Shown: positions 32,601 through 41,340 of the stretch, piece by piece
Layout of the letters: every line of letters starts with the position of its first letter
How positions within the stretch are numbered: position 1 is the first letter of the stretch
Assembly (NCBI GenBank): GCA_030849075.1
Contig: JASAOO010003394.1
Location: 1-53,377 of the forward strand
Direction: 5' to 3'
Source: Zelonia costaricensis
Taxonomy: Eukaryota; Euglenozoa; Kinetoplastea; Trypanosomatida; Trypanosomatidae
DNA: 53,377 bases
Notes under the pieces: model-generated
Seen by the model: the letters and a program-made list of their open reading frames with translations, nothing else
Databases searched by the model: none
Told to the model about the DNA's origin: nothing
Translations under genes and position numbers: made by a program

Positions 32601-33187
32601 CGGAAGTGCCGGTACACCCACAGCAGCGCGCGCGGCTCCACCGTGCGCAGGTTCCAGTACCAGAACGCCAGCGTTGGCACGGCAATGGTGAAGAGAAAGA
32701 TGAGGCGAATGTGATCGTCGGAGGAGAGCTGCGACTGGTCCCACGCGGCGGCGACGTCGGAGGTGGGCGGCACCTCCGTCACTGGCGCGCTGCCCTCGCC
32801 TGCCGCGGCGAGCTGCTTCTGCTGCCGCCGCTGCAACTCAGCGCAGCGGCGAGGGCGGAGGAACACCTCGCTGCTCTGGCTGTGTGGGGAGGCGGGGTCG
32901 CCGCCGAAGGTGGAGGAGCCGCCGTCTGTGGCACTCCTGAGCAGCGGCGCATCTAGCGCAAGCGGAGCTTCAGCGCCGCGGCTCGCGGGTGAGGTGGTGG
33001 ACTGTGGCGGCGGCGGCGGCCCGGCGGCGGCGCGGAGCGCAATCTCCGAGCTGCTCTCCACGCCCTTGCGCTTCCCCTGCGCCGCCGCCACTGCCCCGCC
33101 GCGCAGGATGGCGCCGTTGCGCAGAAAGGACAGCAGCGGCAGCACGACGACGGCGAAGAAAAGGCAGAGGTAGAAACCGAGCGCCAT
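29657..33187 (-). CDS. DGAT2-family acyltransferase with large insertions
   Basis: A 1176-residue membrane acyltransferase, about three times the length of typical DGAT2 (about 350-390 residues). It has an N-terminal hydrophobic span (residues 1-20) and two closely spaced spans at about 155-180 and 205-230. The DGAT2 core is then split. HPHGIL at 511-516 is the catalytic HPHG motif. FPFYVPIMREVYMFHGYMDA lies near 735-755. LFPGGASEAL near 812 and RKGFLRLAIHTQSGLVPVYTFGE lie in the middle of the core. FGLSLPIVKNVIPHR near 1092 and VVGRPI lead to a helical end. The expected product is triacylglycerol, or wax or sterol esters, made at the ER. Insertions rich in Ser/Thr/Pro/Ala fall at about 270-500, 535-715 and 865-1080. 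The upstream frame to 33541 precedes a strong splice acceptor, so the ATG at 33187 is used. Substrate is not predictable. Confidence 0.88.
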   Translation of the reverse strand: MALGFYLCLFFAVVVLPLLSFLRNGAILRGGAVAAAQGKRKGVESSSEIALRAAAGPPPPPQSTTSPASRGAEAPLALDAPLLRSATDGGSSTFGGDPASPHSQSSEVFLRPRRCAELQRRQQKQLAAAGEGSAPVTEVPPTSDVAAAWDQSQLSSDDHIRLIFLFTIAVPTLAFWYWNLRTVEPRALLWVYRHFRGISASAGIDETDQTFLRVSLAALTVGFGGAALLWYAGFVYLNHRDKDVSLKRHNRTCLDRVVNWFKFRVYRRYVNFKCRLWKRYFSLQLVPAYGPLPLFVFPQHPCGEGGGESGNEAAAGKTRSTTRAVGVASAARHNLFFMAASADDTLPSPSDMPLHLAAMPTPEGAGSPERAASSSGEDGSGSTATAPHDSGSVTPGCTFEVGGTPQTPTRPRGRSGSSGADTSGTKADDGSGDDWDDEERGQVRRRHTGATTQPPSAHCGGSAEAAPATRQPSTSFTSSELFQNAAAAPTAADPPPKPPPMRRAHYFFAAHPHGILPWCCCVNMISNVTHRDEKLFLDNRDLVLHPSEAVNASSTPPPPPPVPPRVASAFTTSNTKAMSPTGGLPLGASRTFAPLTLAGSGGGDGRGSATAATSEGVGATDGGATYAKARYYAYDVVFKKFVLRVDKDEALPTSSADAEVYRRRLRTAAAKREAAAAARRAARKPQPPTDAATATATTATTGSTSTSTSAAAAEPTTQPSLRRRLKIRIRAVVATFPFYVPIMREVYMFHGYMDASYETCKRVLLYNNSTQREREGLPPAKMAASPSPAAVSESSSEDSEDESTLPDDLNNLLLFPGGASEALLSSAEGPARLLLRRRKGFLRLAIHTQSGLVPVYTFGETDYFEQYATAETRHTTTAVDDDEDSTYMSRRESAADTPLSPTAAAAAVAGPALQRSPREKVLMAHRGSTSTDRTTATPLGSPTVVSAPELPVGRCASPLSSPTMSPVSPSPCHVPVSARADHQRAETRKEREQRLLREDCAARERGGRTPAPAHTQPLSLAKRRGCGEAVDVTEPARLGALEHGATTLEVPTRLAQRHTAKTAATTAPRANSRFARFIKAVQRLFQETFGLSLPIVKNVIPHRVTGATVVGRPIYFELPADLQRMYTDPANYFDKEKERDVLRAAQEVYFRELQELFLKYAPVYLKDPCRRRLEIM

Positions 33188-33229
33188 GGTGTGCCGCCGC
33201 GTGCGCTGCCCACGCGGAGATGAACACTG

Positions 33230-33254
33230 CTGAGAATGAGGAAAGGGGATGAGG
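33230..33254 (-). promoter_or_regulatory. spliced-leader acceptor of the DGAT2-like gene
   Basis: On the minus strand CCTCATCCCCTTTCCTCATTCTCAG ends with the AG at 33231-33230. It is a strong pyrimidine tract and acceptor and gives a leader of about 42 nt before the ATG at 33187. Confidence 0.7.
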
Positions 33255-36200
33255 CACTCACAACGACGCACACACACACACACACAGACACACAGCAAGA
33301 GATGAAGGGCACCGATCAAGGCGTGAATGGACGGCCTCGCCGACGGCCACGAGTGGAGGAGCAGAAAACAGCGGCTGCCGAACCAGCCGGCAGCCGCCAA
33401 ACGGATCGAGACTAGGCTGGAGTGGGGTGGGGGGTGGGGGGGGGAGGATGCAGCCGAGGGCCAGTGAGAACAATGCGACAGAACTCCGGCACGAACTATA
33501 GAGGAGCACTCAGGCACACCCCGCACCAACGTGCAGAGCACCTTCTGGCGTCACCTTTACACTTCTCTGTATTTTCTTGCCACCACCGCGCGTGGCGGGG
33601 GACAGGGAAGGAAGACGGAGTGGGCCCAGGGCACCACTGACGGACGTCTTGCAGGGAGCGTCGCAGTGTAGCAGTTGGTGATTACCAAGAGAGTGCACAA
33701 CCCAGGCGGTGACTGAGGAGTCGCACGTGAGACAGGTGCGAAGGAGTTCTGCGCTACCAGAGAGAGAAGGAGAGGAGAGGGGGGAGGGGGTGGGGATGCC
33801 GCGGCGCTTGAAAAGGCCACTGCGGGAACGTGTGCACAGACCCGACCTTGTGCGAGGCTTACCTCCCCCTTTCAGTGCCGTTCTTTATTTTGCTCTTGGG
33901 AGACGTGAGAGTGCTTGCTCGTGCCGTGCGAGTGAACACAAGAGGGGTAGGTGGGAAAAGACGCTGTGAGAAGGGGTGGCGCGCCACGAGCCGGCCACCT
34001 TGGTGTGTGTAGGGCCCTCAGTGGAAACGCACTGTAGCACGCGCGCCGTGGGTTGGACGACTGTGCACGTGGAGCACAGCCTCAGGCACTGGACGTGAGG
34101 AGGTGAACCGCTAAAGGCTGAGTGCGTGCTCAAGCGCGCCGGGAGGCGGTCGTGGAGAGGATGGGCGATACTTGCGCCCGAGGGGGGGGTGACAGCAGAG
34201 ACGAAGACAGTGGCGAGAGAGGAAGGCGGGGGTATTGCGGTGGACGAACGGAGGCAAACGTAGGAGATGGCTGTGGCCAAGAGGCACGTGCGCTGTGTGG
34301 GTACGAAACCACATTTCACCGACGCAGCGGAACACACAGGAGAAGAAAGGAAGCACCCCTGATTCCTCGAACGCGTTTGGCCGGTGTCTGGTGGACACCC
34401 GGCCAGCCTCAGACTCCGACGAAGCTGTCGTGCTGGTGCCCCGAAGGCAGCGCCTGCACTGCTGGCCGCACAAGCGAGCAAGCGCTGGTCAACCTCACGG
34501 AGGACGAAAAACAGCGCCGCGCACATTGTCGCGACACCACGTGCAGCGCTTCCGCGAGCTTGTGGACGCATGCGCATGCGCGTGCATATGCCCCTGGACC
34601 GGCTTCGCCGTGGCCCGAGCTATCCCCTCTCCCGCATGCACTTCTACTGTTGGTTGTCGTGGTAACTTTTTCTTCTTTGCCGTTCAGTTGTCGTTCCGAC
34701 TTGACGGGCGCGTGGAGCTGAGGCTGCGCGATGGCCATCCGTGTTCGCTGACTCCCTCCTTCCTTTTTGTCTCATCAGAACGCGCAGGTACTTCCTCACG
34801 CAGGCACAGACACCCGCAGACACACACACACACACAAATCAGAGCACGCCCACACCCACCTGCATACACACACACACACACATACGCGAACATACCGGCA
34901 CAGACGCGCTGTGAATCACAGGCAGAGACCCCGGAAGAGAAACACGCAGATAACGACAAAAGGAGTCGGGCACAGGACACGCAGCCGCGCACATGCGGAC
35001 GGCGCCGTAGAGGGTGCGCACCAGAGGTCTTTGCGGCGGAGAGGCAACGAGTGCGCAAGGGATTCGCCCTTGCACACCTGTGATGAACACCACAGGGTTG
35101 GAAGTGTACGTGCGGGTGTGTGCACACGTCAGGGGAGGGGGAGGGCGAGGTTGAGCGTGGAGTGGAGTCTCGATTGGATGCCGCAGCATCTTTGGGGAAC
35201 CGTCCTCCTCTTCCTCCCACCCCGCTTCCCCGTCGCCTCCGTCGCTTTTCCTTTCCGGTTTTTTTTGTCGTCGTTGAGCCCGAATGCGGCCTCTCCTCTG
35301 GAGTTTTTCCCAGAGTCGTCCCGTGAGGTCAGCGTTGGGCGGGGGGGGGGGGTGGAGGAGCGAGGCGTCACTCAGCAGCACCTACGCCGTGCAGAGGATA
35401 CACCCTCGGGAAGCTGGCCGTCGGCCCCCCCCCCTCCCTCCCCCCCTCCCCCGTTCGGGGATGGGAGGAAACGCGGTCGACACCACACAGAAGGAAAAAA
35501 CAAGAGGGGAATCATCAGAGAGGCGCGTAGACGGACGCGGTCGGATCGCGGGTGCGGAGAGAACGGAATGGCAAGTAGTCCTCCTCCTCGACAGGCATAG
35601 AGGGACGCCGCGAAAGCGACTTGCGCGCACAAAACGACTAGAGAGAACATCTGGAGAGAGAGACAGAGGCTGGTGCGTGAGGACTGCACCCGCCCAAGGA
35701 CACACGCGATGCGGCCTGCGCATGGCACCTTTGCGGGACGGCCTGGAGAGCCCACAGTCTGAGGGGGAAGGGGGGAGGGGCGGGAAACAATAAAAGGGAG
35801 AAGAAGGGGGCCCCGTCGCTGGCAACATGTCCGCTGACGGTGAAGAGGCTCATCATCGCGGAGGTTACACCCCGCGCAAACCTACGGAGGAGGAAAACGA
35901 AAAAATGAAAAAACACAGAGAGTGAGAGGTCAAGTGCTGGAGATGTACATCAGAGCGCAGAGGAGTAGCGGGGGGTGAGATGGAAGAGGAGAGAAGAAGA
36001 GGGCAGGAGTGCGATGCTGCAGAAAGATCGAACATCTTACGGAGAGCGAGGGGGGAGGGGGGGGCTTGTAAGGGAGGAGGAGGTCGGAGGGAAGGGGAGC
36101 GCGAGGGATATAGATAGATAGTAGTGCGTGTGTGTGTGTCTGTGTGTGTGTGTGTGCGCCTGTGTTCGCATTGGTGTGTTTGCGTTTTGCGTGACGTGGC

Positions 36201-36348
36201 CCGCGAAGTCTCTCAGTCCAAAGAAAAGAAAAAGAGCTGCCAGCCCTCACACGTCGATCAGCCGTTTTCTCTTTTAGAAACGAAATGACGGACGGGAGGT
36301 GCGTCACCGGTGCTCGAACATCGCGGAGGATGAGAAGAGGAGAAGCTC

Positions 36349-36352
<4 letters not shown>

Positions 36353-36380
<28 letters not shown>
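36353..36380. repeat. CA dinucleotide microsatellite
   Basis: An uninterrupted CA repeat of about 28 bases on the plus strand. Confidence 0.9.
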
Positions 36381-36383
<3 letters not shown>

Positions 36384-36641
36384 GTAAACACAGGACACGT
36401 GCACACACACACGCAAAAAACCCACAAGCACACACGTAGCTGCACGCAGTGCTGCTGTTGTCGGTCAAAGAGGAGAACACGGACGTTCACACACGTTAAC
36501 ACGCACCAGCAGAGAGGGACAACTGAAGGAGGGGGGGGAGGAGACGCAGAGACGGGAGCACCCACACACGGTGTAAAGGCGGCCTGAGCCAAACACCGGC
36601 GAAGTCGTCACTGCCGCTCTCGCCGTTCACTTTCCGCTCCT

Positions 36642-37073
36642 TCAGGAGGAGGAGTAGAGCTGGGACCACGTGTACAGACCGCCAAGCAGCACGCGCACCG
36701 AGTCCTTCACGGGCGCGGCCCCGTTGACCTTCTCGTACTCATTCATGTACTCGCGGGCGGCGAGGTCGTCCAGGTCGGGGCTCTGCGCCGACACGAACAC
36801 AAGCACATGCCCCGCGCTGTTTGCATGCGGCGCCATCTCGCTTGCTAGCTGCGCAAAGTTGAGCTCCTGGAAAGGCTTGTTGATGCTGCCGGGAATGTGG
36901 TACGTCGCGAAGTCGTCTGGGGTGCGCACGTCCACGACGACGACGGCCGACTTGTCCGCCGACTCGAGCGCCTTGTGCAGCTCCTCGGCCGACATCTCCG
37001 CCGGACCAGGGGCGGTCACACCCGCCTCGATCTCGGCCGGCGCTGCCGTACTACGCTCCTTGAGAGACGCCAT
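36642..37073 (-). CDS. rhodanese-like domain protein, probable pseudoenzyme of CDC25/ACR2 type
   Basis: A 143-residue protein that is essentially one rhodanese domain. Residues 27-39 form the first helix (MSAEELHKALESA). VVVVDVRTPDDFATYHIPGSIN (44-65) is the rhodanese strand and CH2A-like signature. LVFVSAQSPDLDD (91-103) is the active-site loop, and VRVLLGGLYTW (127-136) is the final strand-turn. The loop context with AQS resembles the arsenate/antimonate reductase ACR2 branch, which has HC-AQS-x-x-R. Here the His is Val94, the catalytic Cys is Ser95 and the phosphate-binding Arg is Leu101, so phosphatase or reductase activity is not expected. It may act as a binding or regulatory domain. 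The ATG at 37073 follows a good splice acceptor. No targeting signal was seen. Confidence 0.85.
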   Translation of the reverse strand: MASLKERSTAAPAEIEAGVTAPGPAEMSAEELHKALESADKSAVVVVDVRTPDDFATYHIPGSINKPFQELNFAQLASEMAPHANSAGHVLVFVSAQSPDLDDLAAREYMNEYEKVNGAAPVKDSVRVLLGGLYTWSQLYSSS

Positions 37074-37970
37074 CTGCCCACAACGCTGCTAGGACTCGAG
37101 AGCGAGAGGTATATAGAGATAAGGGGTTGGCGCGAATGTGGCTGAGAACTTGGCAGACGGAAAGCGGGTGCGGGCGAGCGGGTGTTGGCGGATTGAACAG
37201 AGGAAGGGCAATGAAGGCGAGAGGGGAGGGGGGAGCGGGATGTGAGGGGGGGGGGCGGTGAAGATGCGCTGAGAGAAGACTGGGGGTGGTGTCCACAGTA
37301 TGGAGCAAGAAAGAGAGATGAGGAGGGGAAAAGCAAAGTCAAGTGACGCGTTGGAGGTTTACGGAGCATCGAGTTCGCGCACACACAGACACACACGCGG
37401 AAGGGCCAAGGGTGGCGGCATACGGCGGCAGCACCGACATCGTCCAGCAGTGCAGCTCCCCTGGCCGCTCCTGCCGTCTCATTGACGGGCCTGCCCTCCA
37501 CGAGGACGCAAAAGAGGCCGTGGCCGGCCTTTCTCACATTTTGAAAGTGACACGCACCGTCACGCTCTGCTGGACGTCCACGGCCAAGGCACTCTTTTTA
37601 TTATTCCGTGTGCGTGTGTGTATTTTTTTTTTTTTTGCAGCGTTGCACAGATTTGGGAGAAATCCTTCGCATACACGGGTAAGCAAGCAAGCCAACACCT
37701 GCGCTTGACGCAATGATGGCGTCATTCGCAGCGCGACTCCGGCAAAACTGCCGACACAAACACAGAGAGAGAGAGAGAAGCAGAAGTGCCAGAATCACTG
37801 CGGTGCAGTGGACGTGCAGGGCTGGAGAGACGCACGTGCGGCAACGGCGACACCGACGAGACGGAAAGTTGGCATGTGAGAACACCAGCATGCGGGCTTC
37901 TAAAGAGCAGTATACAGCTCACGCTTGTTTGTTCGCTTCTTCCTTATCTGCCTGAGAGTAGGCGACTGCT
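37074..37970 (-). other. intergenic: SKP1-like 3' UTR and rhodanese 5' region
   Basis: About 0.9 kb. It contains a plus-strand T-run (37625-37637) and an otherwise mixed composition. No coding frame was seen. Confidence 0.6.
37089..37126 (-). promoter_or_regulatory. candidate spliced-leader acceptor of the rhodanese gene
   Basis: On the minus strand CCCCTTATCTCTATATACCT and CTCGCTCTC precede GTCCTAG, with the AG at 37090-37089, about 15 nt before the ATG at 37073. Confidence 0.55.
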
Positions 37971-39029
37971 TCACCATCGCGTGCTGTCTGTCGCCTGTTC
38001 CTTCTTCAGCTCAGCCTCCTCGAGGGGGTCGAAGTCGCTCTCCACGCCCAGAAGTGTGCGCACACCCTCGAGGTCGCGGTCGATTAGGTACGAGGCCAAC
38101 TTCGCCGACGCGAGCTGCAGTAGCTCCTCGTAGTTCAGCAGTGTCGCCGCCTTCGTCATCTGCACCGTCATCAGCTCATCCCAGTCGGAGATAAAGGTGC
38201 GATCCTTCAGGTCCAGGTACTCGACCAAAGGCAGCGTCATGGGCCGCGGAATGGTGCGGGTCTTGATCCCGTACACGCGGTAGCACCCGTCCTCGGTGCC
38301 AAAGGACGACATGCGAAACCGATAGGACATGTGTCGGCACACCCGCTCGAGGATGTCGCCAGTGAAGTACGGAAAGGGCACCTCCACCTCCAGCGGCGGC
38401 GGCGGCTGTAGCGGCGCCCCACCCGCGGCGTGCGAGGGCGACGGTGCGGACTGCGCCAGCGGAGGGAGCCGGAAACTCTCTGCCGACCGCGCCGGCGTGG
38501 CCGCGGGCGACGGGACGGCAGACGCGTCCGACTCCCCGAGCATCTCGGCAAAGATGTCCATCGCCGGGAGCGCCGCTGCGGCTGGTGCCACGGCCGCCTT
38601 CGGCGCGGGGGCAACTGGGAAAAAGTCCATCAAGTCGGGCACGGCGGACTTCGCGGCCGCCGCTGCCTTGCTGCCGGCATGTGTGTGCTGCTGTTGGGTT
38701 GGGGACTGCCGCGGCGGCTGCCACGCCTCGGCACCGCTCGACGTTGGTGTCTGGTTCGAGGGGACCTCGAAGAGATTCTCCAGGTCAACGGCCGCGTCGG
38801 TGGTGGAGAGGTGCGGCGAGGTGCTCTCCTCCCAGGCAAAGCCGCCGGTGCCGGCGCCCTCGCGCTGCAGGTCCTGCCCGTCGAGCAGGTCGCGCAGGAC
38901 GAAGGACGCCTCTGTGGCGATGGCGCGACTGATGGGGACCCGCACCCCGTCTGAAGCGATGAGGATAAGCGTCTGATTCGCAGGCGCCATCGCGCTCAGC
39001 GCCGTTGATGACCCGTACGGCGACAGCAT
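37971..39029 (-). CDS. SKP1-like (BTB/POZ fold) protein with a ~160-residue insertion
   Basis: A 352-residue protein. Residues 20-50 (LILIASDGVRVPISRAIATEA, then a helix) match the first strands and helix of SKP1/elongin C. Residues 214-240 (VEVPFPYFTGDILERVCRHM) match the next strand and helix. Residues 276-312 resemble the SKP1 WD-helix-LAANYL segment (SDWDELMTVQMTKAATLLNY). Residues 313-345 (DRDLEGVRTLLGVESDFDPLEEAELKKEQ) match the F-box-binding C-terminal helices of SKP1, which elongin C lacks. SKP1 is about 160 residues; here residues 52-212 are inserted, Ala/Pro/Ser-rich with three acidic-hydrophobic motifs (DLENLF 82, DLMDFF 132, MDIFAEML 157). A further short insertion lies at about 242-270. 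It could be an SCF-type adaptor or a divergent relative with a different partner. A second in-frame ATG at 38990 (MAPANQTL) is possible; the first is kept because it lies just after the acceptor. Confidence 0.75.
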   Translation of the reverse strand: MLSPYGSSTALSAMAPANQTLILIASDGVRVPISRAIATEASFVLRDLLDGQDLQREGAGTGGFAWEESTSPHLSTTDAAVDLENLFEVPSNQTPTSSGAEAWQPPRQSPTQQQHTHAGSKAAAAAKSAVPDLMDFFPVAPAPKAAVAPAAAALPAMDIFAEMLGESDASAVPSPAATPARSAESFRLPPLAQSAPSPSHAAGGAPLQPPPPLEVEVPFPYFTGDILERVCRHMSYRFRMSSFGTEDGCYRVYGIKTRTIPRPMTLPLVEYLDLKDRTFISDWDELMTVQMTKAATLLNYEELLQLASAKLASYLIDRDLEGVRTLLGVESDFDPLEEAELKKEQATDSTRW

Positions 39030-39050
39030 GACTGTGGCTCTCCAGCACCG

Positions 39051-39113
39051 CTGTAGTGGCGCGCGAGTGCGTGTGCACGCCGGGGGACGATGTAGAGGAG
39101 AGGGGGGAGGGGT
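39051..39113 (-). promoter_or_regulatory. candidate spliced-leader acceptor of the SKP1-like gene
   Basis: On the minus strand CCCCTCCCCCCTCTCCTCTAC (about 39112-39091) is followed by an AG at 39052-39051 (CACTACAG), about 21 nt before the ATG at 39029. Confidence 0.5.
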
Positions 39114-39606
39114 TGCCAGCGTTGCAAGGAGTTCGGTGGGTTAGCCAGAGGGCGTGAGTGGAGAGAGCTGCTGTGTGGGCGTGTCGGCGGCTGAGGCGGA
39201 CACAGCCTGAGCCAGTCGAGACCACGTGTTGCTTCTCCTTCTTCTCTTTACACACCAATGCACCCTCGTGCCCTCGCTGCTCCCTAGGTGCCCTTGTCAG
39301 CGCCACCCTCACCACAGCTGCACCGCGCCACACCAGGGCAGCCCAGCAGCACGCGTCACTCCCGACTGGAGATGCGCAAATGCGGTCCCTGGCGCTCTCT
39401 CACCGCACAAGATGCAGCACCACACGCCGATAGGAGAAAGGTGGAGGAGGGGCAATGGCGCTTGTGCGGGCGATCTGACCAACGCGCACCACCCGAAGCA
39501 CCTCAGTGCGCCAGAGAAGTGCTGGTCCCGTCACGGCAGTCTTGGGAAGCAGCAAGCCGGAGATGGCGGAAAAAACAAAAGCGCCGGTTTCACGGAGAGC
39601 GCGCGC

Positions 39607-39609
39607 GTG

Positions 39610-39644
<35 letters not shown>
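39607..39644. repeat. TG dinucleotide microsatellite
   Basis: A TG repeat of about 38 bases with one internal TGCG interruption. Confidence 0.9.
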
Positions 39645-39648
<4 letters not shown>

Positions 39649-40795
39649 AGAGTCGAGATTGTGGCCCTGCGCGTTGCAGGAGTGGGAGACGATAACACGA
39701 CGAAGAGCGCGTTACTCTTTGTTTTTTTTCTGTTTTGGGGAAAGCCGCCAACGCGTACTCGCGCTGCGACTCTCTCGCTCTTCTCTCTAGTACCGCAGCT
39801 GCCGCGGCGGACGAGACGCAGGTGTGTGAAGGTTTGCGGTATGCTCGTCTGCCTTTCACACACAGCGCACCGGCTGAGAAGTGGTGTGAGGGGAGGGAGG
39901 GGTGGAACAGAGTGAAGCGCGTTCACGGTGCTGCGATGTCCGGCAGAGGTTCACAGTCCAGAAAGGAAGTAGGAAAGGCGCAGGGGTGGATCAGATCGAC
40001 GTGAAGCAACAGAGTACGACTAGACGGCTCCGCTTTCGCGGCGGCATGACCCGCAAGCGATAGAGATGAGAAGAGCAGGGGAGGGTGGCGCACATGTAGA
40101 AGGGTGTCGGCAAAGGTCACGCGCCGACGATCCGCAACGACGCCGAGCACGAGTGCGTCAAGCCTGCACGCTACGCTTCGCATACAGTGGTTCACATGTC
40201 CTTCCTATTTGCACTCTACCCGCACCATTCAACGCAACAACCTACCGTGCACACTCTCTCACAAAAGAGCCGCACCCGGTCTCGCGCAACACGCTCGTGC
40301 GACACGGCACGTGTCACGCGTGTCGCACCCCTAGGCAAGCGTTCGCTCCGCGCATCCCCCCCCTCTGCCAGCGAACAAAGGCGGCGACAAGTGCGGAACT
40401 CGTAGCCGTACGCGTGGAGCTCGAAACGTGGGCGTTTCTGGACTCCGCACACCCACTACACAGCATTACGCTGCGGAAGTTAGACCGCGAATAAACAGGA
40501 GCATAAAAGGCCAAAGGCCAGGCCGTGCACAGCCGCACACAAACACATTACCCACCCACACGCACACACAGAGACCAAAAAAAAAAAACAGAGCGTGAAA
40601 GGGAAGGGAGTGCGCTCCCTGTCACGGCACTCAAACCCGTCAAGACAGAAAAAAGAAGAGGACAAACGGCACAAGCATGTGTGCAGAACACTCGCGCAGA
40701 ACACGTGCGCCATGTGGCACTCTCATTTCCCGCGTTTTCCTTTCCCTCTCCGTGACGGACGTTTGACCAACACCACGAGCGAGGCCCCACACAAA

Positions 40796-40820
40796 CACAC
40801 ACACACACACACACACACAC
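40796..40820. repeat. CA dinucleotide microsatellite
   Basis: An uninterrupted CA repeat of about 25 bases. Confidence 0.9.
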
Positions 40821-40959
40821 GTACACACAAACACGCTACTGCAAGAGGAGGTAACGTGCAAGCAAACAATTAGGTCCACTAAACAGCCACGCGCTAGGTA
40901 GACTCAGAGGGAGAAGACACATTCACGCACGCAAGCGAGGCAACAGGCGAACGCACGGA

Positions 40960-41340
40960 AGGTTTTGCCGCACCGCAGGAGAGCCGTCACCGCTGGCCGC
41001 ACAGGACCTCTTCTTGGCCCACGCGCGAAACGCGTGGCAGGGCGGGTGGGTGTGAAGCTACTCGGCAGCTGGGAGGGGCTGCGGCAGGTTGGAGAGAGAG
41101 TCACCGTGCGACGGATGCAGGGGCACGGCGAGGGAGGAGGGAGTCGGTCAGCGAGACGCATGCCTGCACACGTAGAAGGATGAGTCGAGACATCCGAATA
41201 CGCAATTCCACCACCACTTGTCGGTTGCCGCTATGGCAACGCACACTCGCACTCTGAGCTGAGACGCAACACGTGGGGCGTAGGGTCACGTCCAGCGCGC
41301 TCCACAGCGCCGCACCGGAAGCTCATCGCAAACACACACA
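40960..41340. repeat. candidate degenerate retroposon remnant (SIDER-like)
   Basis: A stretch of about 380 bases inside a 3' UTR whose base composition is balanced and non-simple, unlike the purine-rich flanks. It gives the impression of the extinct SIDER retroposons that Leishmania keeps in 3' UTRs. This is an impression from memory only: no target-site duplication or diagnostic terminal signature was demonstrated. Confidence 0.25.

Larger units (their letters stand above)
33188..36641 (-). other. intergenic: rhodanese 3' UTR and DGAT2-like 5' region
   Basis: About 3.45 kb without a supportable gene. Between about 33550 and 34700 the base composition is balanced; the longest same-strand frame there (34577-33885, 230 codons) is Ser/Cys/Pro-rich and poor in acidic residues. 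CA/TG microsatellites occur at 34818-34835, 34869-34881, 36125-36156 and 36353-36380. A 12-base G-run lies at 35341-35352 and C-runs at 35427-35453. Confidence 0.55.

Noticed and set aside
33885..34577. A 230-codon open frame on the transcribed strand upstream of the DGAT2-like gene
   Set aside because: Composition (Ser/Cys/Pro-rich, few acidic residues) differs from that of the real genes, and there is no recognisable domain.
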